A DNA stretch of 64,000 bases from Trileptium ribeirensis (Eukaryota; Nematoda; Enoplea; Enoplida; Thoracostomopsidae), in the NCBI GenBank assembly GCA_030248225.1, contig JASANE010030317.1:1-64000 (forward strand). The letters run 5' to 3'. The position numbers and the translations under genes were made by a program. Each line of letters opens with the position of its first letter. Position 1 is the first letter of the stretch. Below the pieces are notes generated by a model. It was not told the origin of the DNA and searched no databases. It saw nothing but the letters and a program-made list of their open reading frames with translations. Of the stretch, positions 49,201 to 58,700 are shown piece after piece.

Positions 49201-50177
49201 ACAAGTGCTGGGCCGCCCCTTATTAGTTAAGTCGAACAGAGTCGAGTAGAAAAAGTTCATAGGAAACTTTCCGAGGGGCGTCTGACAGAGAAATTAGTGG
49301 GAGAGCAGTCAGGAGATATAGCTAAGTAGGTGCTTCCTAACGAGGAGCACCATAAAGCTTAAGGCTCAGATAGTAAACTTTGGGGTGAAGGGTTCCGCGT
49401 TTCTAAAAGAGCTGGCTCACCGGGCATCATTTCGTCATCCCCATTTAAGCCGGCACTCGTTAACAGACAGCAACTCACAGTAATTCTTAGATTAGCTTCG
49501 GGACCGGCTGAGCCAAGAACGGTGCCCATGTTCTAGGAAACCTCGTTTTTGAGGGTAGGCAATGTTCTTTCGAAAAAAACGGAAGGGTAATATCATAGGG
49601 TGCGAAGAATTCCTCGTAAATCAAAACTTAAGTAGCGTTGGGGGGGGCGCGTTGTAGTAACATTATAATAGTGATGCTTTCAAAATTTCTTTGTGTGTTG
49701 AATAATTATGTTATCAAAAGAGGGAGCGCCCCAAAATAAATATCTGACGTGTGCATTTTTGTAGGCGAAATAGCTTGGTCTTGACCAGGTACCCCCAGTT
49801 GCGCGAAAACGTAGGTCCCTCTAAGGTATGTTGAACACTGTCTGACCCAACGTTTCTTCTGGTTATATCAAGGCCCCATTCAAAGCATACGCAATTTCAC
49901 CCCTGTAGTCAGTCTAAATTTTAAACGCTCCAGCTAACCCCGCTGGCGCCCGCATCCCAGCTCGCTCCGTAAATGACTCGTTTCGGTGTATAGGTTCCTA
50001 AGTGTATCAAGGCAAATATTTCCCCACCTTCAATATAATCCTCAAATACCGTAGACTGATAAGGACTAATCAGCTGGGACTTGCATCAAACTAGGATCAA
50101 ACAAAATCTTTACAAAATGGGTTCCGCCGTTAGGAAATCTCGGCCCTGGCATAAGGCATAGGATTCGATAACCGGAA
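49201..50177 (-). other. Unassigned segment next to LTR copy B
   Basis: No coding sequence. On the minus strand it follows the 274-bp unit. It has no match in copy A, so it is either an LTR variant segment or part of another insertion. It contains a run of 8 G near 49640. Confidence 0.35.
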
Positions 50178-50453
50178 ATGAGGGAAGGACGGGTCCGCCC
50201 TATTACCTGTGAGCAGGCTTAGAGGATGACCCTCCCTCAGGGGGACCTCCATACCATTGGACACGTGGGCCAATATAGGGGCCAGGCCGAACACCCTGGT
50301 AAACCCGCCGGCGGCCTACTAAGCTAAGCGGTTCCTTTCGGTCTGACCAGAGTCCACCGGGGAATTGTGTAAGCCGGGGTTGTCCGGGCACCACAGTGGA
50401 ATCCTAGGGTGGTGCAGCTGGGATGCCTTAGGGCCAGAACTGGTCCTAGTACA
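50178..50453 (-). repeat. 274-bp conserved unit, inverted diverged copy
   Basis: On the minus strand it runs TGTACTAGGACCAGTTCTGG to CCTTCCCTCAT, with the same ends as the copies at 42316 and 63618 but many substitutions. The splice-donor-like CTCACAGGTAATA is kept. Confidence 0.7.
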
Positions 50454-51090
50454 TTATACATACTCCCCTTCCCTGCGTGTCGGGACAGATCCCCGAGATC
50501 CGGATTAAAATAAAATTCCCCCTTTGAGATTTGATAAAGATCCTGCACTTTAGCTCGGTCCATCCTGACACACAGGGTTGCACACAATTTCCATCTTCAT
50601 CTCAGTAATACGAATACAGATTATATATTTTAGGTAAGGATGCGCACCAGAATCGACCTTGGGGCGCCTAGTTAGCAAAATTCGTTAAGTCGGATTGTGA
50701 TAAAACACGAAATCTCTCCCCCTTGTCCCCGGCCGATTCGACTACGCATCCGTCCCACATTCTAACACAAATCAATCGTACAATAGCATAACATTATTAT
50801 TTATAAGTTGATATCGATGCTGGGATCGATCGGATACCTCCATAGTAACCACCTGATCCAATTTTAGGTGCGTAATCACCCCGCGCACCTCGGGCTGGTG
50901 GAGCGTGATTGTACATTTATAGCACACAATACAATACCTTACTTTATTCAACACAATTATCGATGACATATCAATGAATTCGTGGATAACGCTCCACCGG
51001 TATCCGATCGCCCTTTATTCCCCAAATTTGAGGCCCTTCTGGCCGGATTTTGAATGTTTAAGATTCCACGTAAAAACTCGGGCTGTTACA
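50454..51090 (-). repeat. LTR copy B, U3 start of the main element's 3' LTR
   Basis: Starts TGTAACAGCCCGAG at 51090 on the minus strand, immediately after the conserved internal end. It shares GGGCGATCGGATACCGGTGGAG, CGAGGTGCGCGGGGTGATT and GGCCGGGGACAAGGGG with copy A. It stops aligning after about 620 bases, where the 274-bp unit begins. Copy D appears to supply the remainder. Confidence 0.7.
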
Positions 51091-52163
51091 TCGCTTAAGA
51101 TTTTTTGGATTTTATAGACTCCTTACTTATGGTAGTAAGTTAAATTTGTCGAGATATGAGTAGAAAGTGAAAATTTTGTATGATTAGTTCCGTGTGATGT
51201 ACAGCCCTTGATTTCAATTAAGTAAAATTAGTATGAAATTCGAAAAATTGGCCCGTTTGGGCGTGAAATTTGTAAAATTCAGCCCGTTTGGGCTTAAAAT
51301 TGCACTAAATTTTGAAAATTTTCCAAAAATTTCCCAAAGATTTGTTGAAATTTACTAAATCGAGGGTAGAAGGACGATTAATTTGTTTGGTTATCACCAA
51401 AACCGCGTCCCTTCTCCCTTTATTTTCGGTAATTTTGGGAGTTTTCCCTTATGGTCTATAATATTTTAGGATAATTTGTTATGATGTGAGTCTTAAAAAT
51501 GTTTCTGGAACGTATTATTTGCCAAGTCACTTTCGCTCATTCTTCCACATATAAGGCAACATGAGATATGCATACACAATAACGTTTCATTTATATACAG
51601 AACGTACCTCCACATTGGTGGTGGGTTTTAAAACAGGCCCCTTATTTGTTTTCGGGTAACTCCCAGGAAATGGTCCGGCCGCCGGGGTGCCTATTCCCAG
51701 AAGTTCCCGTTATTTGAAATTTTGACACGCTCATCAAATAATTAGTAATTGGTTGTTTTGCTTGAATCGCTCTAATGTTGGTATGAATGTTGTCACACTC
51801 AGGTTGGTTTGGGACTAACTATTATCACTCGAGATACTTAGTTTGTTATTTTCTTACCGTTTGCACTTAGGTCATAATTTGTTCTAATTTGAGTAACAAG
51901 CTTTCCTATTATTAGGTCCTTTAGAAATGATTTGTTTCGTTCGCGATGCGCAGGTTGGCAACTTGTATTTGTGCACTATCCAGTTTTGTTCCGCGCGGTC
52001 ATACTGGTTACTCGCCCCGCTTTATTTATGTTGGACGCGGCTCGCCGTTTCTCGCCCTACTTATTTTAGTCGTCCTTATCTTTCACCTAGGTTTGTCTAA
52101 CTATTCGCACGCTCACTCCTAATTCCTTGATGGTCCACGTTTTATGTCTCTTATTATACTTGC
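51091..52163 (-). other. 3' internal non-coding region of the main element
   Basis: From the last stop codon to the LTR. It ends ATCCAAAAAATCTTAAGCGA next to the LTR, shared with element E; this is where a polypurine tract is expected, but the sequence is only partly purine. No ORF is supported. Confidence 0.6.
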
Positions 52164-53498
52164 CTACCGCGTTAAGCGTCCAAGTTCGGCATCGCGCACC
52201 AACTGGCCGACCCACTCCCGCAAGTTGCGCAAGCAGTACCTGGAAACCATGGGTTCCTCGAACTGTGGGCGCTCCTGCCATTCCATATGCGGTTCGTCTC
52301 GTTCCCAGGCGTCAGCGGCGTTGAAGGCGACTGGCCAGTTTGGGAAATAGACGTTGTGGAATGCGTCGTGTTGTTGCCGATGGTTAGCGACTATTCGTTT
52401 GAATTCGACCGTCCAAGACATTGCGTCTTGGTTAGTCGCGGCCCATCGGGGTATCGGCGGTGCGACAATCACGGGCGTGCGCGCTGGTACTCGCCGAGAT
52501 AACATTCCCAGATGGCGTTTGATCTTCTTGAAGGCTGCGTTTGGGTTGGTCGCATGGAGCTACTCCAGTTGCGCCTTCCGGTAGATGTATTGGTAGCCTC
52601 CAAGCAAGATAACGCATTTAGTCAGTGGCGTTAAGACGGCGCTGGCAAGCTGGATCATGCGGATTAGCGTGGTGCCAGGCCATGCGCAGACCAGCCATTT
52701 ATTGTCATTGGCCATCTCCAGTAGCAGCAGCGGAAGCGCGTCGCCCATAATGATGACGTGTGGCCAGCAGGCGTATCCGGAGGTGAGGTATTCCCGCACC
52801 TCCTCCAAGAGCCGTCCCATGACGTTGTGGCAGTGTCTGGGTTGTTCGCCCTGCCGCAGTTGTTGGATTGTCCGTCCGACGCCCCAGAAGGTATCGGTAG
52901 TCACCTCCAGGAGCGGTCGGTTGCCCGTTAGCTGAAGGATCTGCGCGTAGCTGGGAATGCTGAATTCACGAAGTAGTATCGGCCGCATTATATGTTCCAG
53001 CAAGGGTTTGAGCCGGGCACTTGTAATATTATCGACTAGCTCGTCTTTCAGTGCCCGTGCTCTCGCCTTTATTTGCTGCGGCGTGCCGACCATGTCCATG
53101 AGTTCTTTGGCCGCTTCCATCAGGCCAAGTACGAGCAGCACCCTTACCTGGTAATGTTGTTCGACGGTTGGGGCCGTCGTGCCGTCACGATGGAAGGGGG
53201 TCGGAGCCTCGTGCATGTTGGAGAGCTCCGGCCACTCGGTGCCGTGGGACAGGAAAGGAACGTACGGCTTCGTCAGGTCGACATAGTACGTTGGAATGAT
53301 AGGCAGGCGGTACGTAGTGGCCTCGGGCGGGGCGTATGGCCCGGTTGTTGATAACCGTCGGGCTGGACCGCCTTCAGACCGTCTGGTGTCGTTGTCATTG
53401 TGCCGCCTAACGCCGTTGTCCACTTGACTGTCGCTGCGTCGCCGAACGCTGCAGTCGTCCTTGTTGTTCTCATCGCGTTGCCGAACGCTGTTGTCCAT
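52164..53498 (-). pseudogene. Second SGNH-like ORF, interrupted by one amber codon
   Basis: The ATG at 53498 follows directly after TTATTACAG, a splice-acceptor-like sequence. The N-terminus is Arg/Asp/Asn-rich with a threefold DNSVRQRD-like repeat. From about residue 150 it is a paralogue of the preceding ORF: HIMRPILL, FWGVGRT, HNVMGRLLEEV, VIIMGDALPLLLLE, AWPG and CVILLGGY. A single TAG (52560-52562) breaks it after KAQLE; the same frame continues at once with FKKIKRHL, which aligns with FTKRIKRKL of the paralogue, and runs to the stop at 52164. The pattern VIIMGD...PG...VILLGG resembles SGNH/GDSL hydrolases, but the catalytic Ser (here Ala) and the GxND Asn are missing, so enzymatic activity is unlikely. 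The function is unknown. Confidence 0.6.
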
Positions 53499-53755
53499 CT
53501 GTAATAATATAACCTTTATAGGTTTCGTCCCTTTTCGCAATAGTCAGTTTGTGCTTTGAAACTTATGCAATTTGATACAATAGCTGCGTGATCTCTACCT
53601 CTGCTCTTGATTTCTCGCGCGCGTCCGCAGACGGAAAACCTTATGCCCTAAAGGGTTGCGTGTTCTATTGCTCTAGGATGTTTAATAATCCCCTACTAAT
53701 TGCCTCATTCCTTTTGCTGGAGGTACTTTTGTGCGAACAAGTTCCTTAGCAAGTC

Positions 53756-54988
53756 CTATTCTTCTTCGTTACCTCTTCGTTGTTCGCCAAGGCGAAAAAG
53801 TCCCGTGCAACGAACGTAGTGGCCCACCCAATTGACCAGTTCTTGATGATAGGCGGGCGCCACTACTGGCTCGGTCCACCGTTGGCGATCCTCACCCCGG
53901 TTGAACGGTCCGACCGTATCCCAGGCTTCGGGTGTCATTAATGATACCGACCATGTGGGCATGATGACGTTCCGCAGGGCCTGGTGTTGCTCGGTGAGAC
54001 TCAGTTTCCGCATGCGCAGCTCCGTCGCCCACGCCTCGCTGGTGTAATTCGTAGCATTCCACTGTGGTGGCGCCGGAGCGATATAGACGGCCGCGTTTTC
54101 GCGGAGGCGCCGTTCGAGCACTTCTAGTTTCCGCTTAATGCGCTTGGTGAACGCACTGGGCGAATAGACCTTGCGGTCGGCCTGCCACAGTTTGCCATAG
54201 CCGCCGAGGACAATTACGCAGTCCGTCTGTGGCGTAACGAAGGCATTGGCCCATTGGACCAGGTCGGCCATCGCCATACGCGGCCAAGCGAATACCAGCC
54301 AATTATGCTGATCGGCGATGTTAAGTAGCGGCAACGCCTGTTCGTCGCCTACGATTATGACCTGGGACCATCGCACGAGGTCGTACCGATGATATGCTCG
54401 GATTTCTTCGAGCAGACGATCCGTCACGTTATGGAATGTGCGGTCACAACAACACTGGATGTGGGTCGTGCCGGTTCCCCAGAAGTCATCAAAAGTGGCG
54501 CTGAGCAAAATTCGATCGCCGGTGGCTTCCAGTTCTTCCGCACATTCGATCATGGCGAACTTAGCCAGTAGAATCGGTCGCATGATGTGAGGGTAATAGG
54601 CTTGGAGCATATGACGCCTTTTGAGCGGCAGCCGACGAAGTAAGGCAATGCTGCGGAGTTGCAGCTCCATTGGGCTGATGTCCGCTTTAGCCAGTTCTTT
54701 TCCGGCGTTATCAAAGCCCAGCAGCTCCAAGATGCTGAGGTGAAAATGTTCGGACGCGCTGGACAGGCGCCGCCCGTTGTGCTCGAATGTGTCGATTGTG
54801 GTGGTTTCGTTGGCGAGCAAGGGCCGACAGGTGCCTTTAGTGGCAAAGATTTGCACGAGCGGCCCCCGTTGAATACGGTAGATGGGTACCGTCGGGTAGA
54901 CGCCGCCGCCACAAGCCATCGAAACGTGCGGCACGACTTTCGGTATCAGCGACCTTCGGATGTCGTTGGTGATGTAGCTTCGTCGCAT
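53756..54988 (-). CDS. First SGNH-like ORF, 410 aa, unknown function
   Basis: The ATG at 54988 directly follows ACATTATAG, again splice-acceptor-like, suggesting a spliced subgenomic mRNA. The protein is uninterrupted and paralogous to the ORF at 53498-52164 over most of its length. Block VIIVGDEQALPLL (about residue 220), then LVFAWP, DCVIVLGGYG and a later VYIAPAPPQWNATN follow the order of SGNH-hydrolase blocks. However, the Ser of GDS is Glu and the GxND motif is GGYG, so it would be a pseudoenzyme or a look-alike fold. No signal peptide or membrane segment is seen. It sits between the basic ORF and its own duplicate. The SGNH assignment is inference; the family is not recognised. Confidence 0.65.
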   Translation of the reverse strand: MRRSYITNDIRRSLIPKVVPHVSMACGGGVYPTVPIYRIQRGPLVQIFATKGTCRPLLANETTTIDTFEHNGRRLSSASEHFHLSILELLGFDNAGKELAKADISPMELQLRSIALLRRLPLKRRHMLQAYYPHIMRPILLAKFAMIECAEELEATGDRILLSATFDDFWGTGTTHIQCCCDRTFHNVTDRLLEEIRAYHRYDLVRWSQVIIVGDEQALPLLNIADQHNWLVFAWPRMAMADLVQWANAFVTPQTDCVIVLGGYGKLWQADRKVYSPSAFTKRIKRKLEVLERRLRENAAVYIAPAPPQWNATNYTSEAWATELRMRKLSLTEQHQALRNVIMPTWSVSLMTPEAWDTVGPFNRGEDRQRWTEPVVAPAYHQELVNWVGHYVRCTGLFRLGEQRRGNEEE

Positions 54989-55130
54989 CTATAATGTGTA
55001 TATCGAAATAAGCCTGAGTGTAAGGATAGTCTTGATTACCTGTGAATGTGTTGCTGATTCCCTGTTCTACCCCCCTTTTGTTGGCCTGTCGTGTTTACTT
55101 GTGTTGAGGTACGTGCGAGTATGATTAGGA

Positions 55131-55793
55131 TTAGTTCACTCGTGGGTCAGGGTCGTCCGAGTCAGACTCTTCATGGGGTGGCGGTCGGGGTGTTCGTCGT
55201 CGCCGAGCTGCAGGGAGTAGTTCCTGGCTAGAAGGATATCGTGGAAATGTGGTTGGTGGCTGCGTTCCGCCTGGCGAGCGTCCTTCCATTAAGAGTTGTC
55301 GCGGGGTTGGTGTTGGTGCACTTGTCATTGAAGTGGTGACAGTGGTGGATTGTGTGCGTGTCGTAGAGGCTAGCCTAGTTGAGGTCCCTGCTGCTTCAGT
55401 GATGGTCGTCCCAGGTTCCTGGAAAGTTACGCGTCTATGTCTGCGTAGGGCGTCTCCTACCTCTTCGTCTGATGCTGCGCCGTATGGCCTAAAGACCCGG
55501 TTCCTGGCCTGGCGATGTAGTAAGTGTCTGGTTGAGACCGTCGCATGAGTCGTACTAACGCGTATTATTCCTGAGGAGGTAGTAACAGCAGTAGTGGGAT
55601 GTACCAGCTCAGTGATGGTTACCGTGGATGGTCCTGGCTGGTCAGTAGTACCAGACTGGATGGTCGAACCTCTTCGTGCTGGTGTGATTTGTTTCCGTTG
55701 AGTGGCCCGTCCAACAAGTGCCTTTCCTCGTTCTTCTGTCGATGCTCGTGTGCGGGCAGAGGTATCTAAGGTTACCGCGCGAACGGTTCCCAT
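55131..55793 (-). CDS. Basic Ser/Thr-rich ORF, 220 aa
   Basis: Starts at the ATG at 55793 inside the end of the preceding ORF, overlapping it by 22 bases in another frame. The protein is rich in Thr, Ser, Pro and Arg (for example TTRTQSTTVTTSMTSAPTPT and AARRRRTPRPPPHEESDSDD), with an acidic DSDDPDP end. It has no predicted fold and no membrane segment. Its uninterrupted length and tight overlap favour a real accessory gene. It could instead be an arginine-rich nuclear or RNA-binding accessory protein, or a disordered tail reached by frameshifting from the preceding ORF. I do not recognise a homologue. Confidence 0.5.
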   Translation of the reverse strand: MGTVRAVTLDTSARTRASTEERGKALVGRATQRKQITPARRGSTIQSGTTDQPGPSTVTITELVHPTTAVTTSSGIIRVSTTHATVSTRHLLHRQARNRVFRPYGAASDEEVGDALRRHRRVTFQEPGTTITEAAGTSTRLASTTRTQSTTVTTSMTSAPTPTPRQLLMEGRSPGGTQPPTTFPRYPSSQELLPAARRRRTPRPPPHEESDSDDPDPRVN

Positions 55794-58700
55794 TCGCTCG
55801 TTCTATCCTGTGTAGCGTAATCAGGTAGTGGTAATTTCATGTGAGCGCTGCGTTCTGGGACGTTCCAGCCGACGTTATATATGCGAAAGTAGGGTCGGAC
55901 ATCGTCCGACGTGACTAATGGGACCCGCAGTATGAAAGCAAATTTAAATGAGCCTAGATCGATGTGCACCGGATAGATTTGCCCAAATTGGTATGCCAGT
56001 GCAGGTTCGCGTATTAAAATGGTCTGCGCTATCTGCGAGTTCTTTTGGAATAAGTTCTTGAGCGTGGATGCGTCTACTACCTTAGGGGATAATTGACCGC
56101 TCATCATGGCTTCCATGACAGCGTCAACCGAAGATCTAAGGCTGGTGCGAAACATGTGGTTAACCAGTTCGCGGTGGACCTCAGTTACATAGCGTTGCTC
56201 TTGGCACCTGACCTGGTCGATCATAGTGACTACTTCCTGCATCTCATGATGTAAAAATGAGTATAACTCCTCATTGGCGTGCGTTAATTTCATGATCGCT
56301 CGCGAATTACCATAGGCTACATTGTAAGTGTTTCTCATTTCCTTAGATAGTGCGAGCACTTGTTTATTTAAGTCCTTAAGGTGTACAGCGTTGGTGAACG
56401 CTACACCTACACCTAGAAATCCTGTTACTACGCCTGCGGCTCCAGCTAATGCAGCGAGAAATCGTTTCTTTCTAATCTTAGGTTCCTCACAAAGATGAGA
56501 GTTCGCTTCGCAATATTCGCGCATCAGAGCCATGTAGTAACTAGTGTCCAATACACCTTGATAGGTGCTCCTTAACTCTCTTTCTAATTCCTGTATTTTC
56601 TGTTGTAAATCCGGCATGGTAGTACAATTTGGGTTGGGACAGCAATTCCCCAAACATGGTTTACCCCGAGGAGTGTATACACACCACGCCATACCAGTGG
56701 CTTGCCTGCTGGGTTGTAGTCCATCTAAGGATAGCCGTAAAATTATTGGTAAAAAGGTAGATTGCGAAGTGGTTATTACTAAGCCTTGCGGTTCGATTAA
56801 CGTGCCCACTTGTTGATTTACCATAGCTCCTAAGCGTGCGACCTGGTCCGAAAATGGTGTAGCAATGGCGTGAGTTTGCCCGAGTTGATGGAGGATTAGT
56901 AACACTATTAGTAGTCCCATTAATTTAGTTCCTGTGGTTAGCAATCCGACCGCAGCTTTTACACCTTGTCCTAGCATGTTTGGAGAGGACCCGGTCGGTA
57001 ATACCCGGCCACTCCCATTGTCGGCATTGTCATGTCCATTGCTGGCTTCCTCAGTGTCCACAGAGAACCTCAGGTCGGAGATGAGATCGTCGGGGTCGAG
57101 TGAGTCAATTGCTGGCATGTCAACTTCGTCATCGCTGGCGTCACTGAGTACTGCACTCAACTCACTTTCAAGTTCCTCTTCGTCGATGAATGTTACGTCC
57201 GCGTCATGGTCCATGTCTGGAATTAAGTCCATGTCTTCCGTTGGGTCGTTTTGCCAAATGTTTTGAGCGGGCTTGCGCAACCATAATAGTCGTAAGTACA
57301 ATAGTTCTTCGCGCTTTGGTTTACTAGCCATGTCAATGAAAAGGGCGTTAGCCATTATAGCGTACACGAGATGATGTATTGACTGCACCGGAACTTTGGG
57401 TCCGGTTTCGTCAAATTCCGTAACTAAGTGGTCTAATAGGTACGGTGCGCTTATTATAGTCTCTAGGAACTCTAAGTTGGCTTCCCTATATGCTATGAGT
57501 TCGTATGCCGTGTGTAATCCCTGTGTGCTACTTGGCCGAATGGTTACTGTCCCATCTCTCCTTATGGTTCCATAATCGGCGGACAGGTTCCCGGTGTAAT
57601 CCCATTCGCCGTGATAGGTGATAAATGCACATTCTTCTCTAGGCATGAAATTTATATTGTGTCTTTCCTCGCACATGATGCATGTTTGAAGAATAGGAAT
57701 CTGAGATCGGTACACCTCTGTGATTGCCTGCGTGATGCTCATTGCGCTGATTACTCGGGCAACGATCTCCAAAAGTCCTTCAAGGTGTTTTAACATGCAA
57801 CTGCTAACGTGTATCCCAGGCATAGTGTGCAGGAACGGAGATGCGAACCCTAACAGCCCTGACAAAACGGCAGCGTCCCGCCGTCGGTCGATTCGGGCCG
57901 TTCCAGCCACTCGGGCCCTGAGCAACTGGTGGGCATGACATATCCGCTCCGACACAGCTATGACCCTCCGATAAAATAATGTTCTCACTGGCATTCGATC
58001 TTCCCCGAAACGTAGCTTAGGCAGTGCGAGAATGTAATGGGGAAACTTTCCGTGACATTCTGGTTTAGCTGCTGGTACAAATTCTGAATCCGGTCCCAGC
58101 AACACCAGTCGTTCCTCATCTGGAAATCCCTGCAAGTTTAGGGGCTCCACTAATTCACTGGTGTTGTCTAGTGCGTACAATTTCCTCAATATGATATCTA
58201 ATATCTGTTGTTTGTGCATCCTAGTATTCCTTTGATCTAATTTGTACTTAAATGCTACCAAATCTGTGTCGGTGTTGTTAATCGCGGTTTCCAGGCCAAC
58301 TCGCCCAAAAGTGTTCGCATTCCTTAGTGGTTCAGGTGATCTTAATGCTCGTTCAATTACCGTAGTCAAGTCAACCGGCGATCCGGTCGAGCTGATCCCT
58401 ATTTCGTGTGCTTCTGCTGTGCTCAGCTGACATGCTACAATTTCTGTAGCGTTTTCCAATCGTTGGTTCTCCGTTATATTTGTTCTCCGTGCTATGTCAC
58501 TTACCATAGGTTCTATCATCACAATCTTCGAGCTTTTACTGGTTACCATTGGTTCCTCCTTATCAACATCATCCTTCATTGAGTTATCCGGTTCCACTCT
58601 AATATCATTGGGTTCCATAACTTCACAACTGCTAGCTCTATTATCATGATCTTCTATACTGGTAGTGTTTTCGGCACTCGGCTCGGCGTTGTCTCCATGT

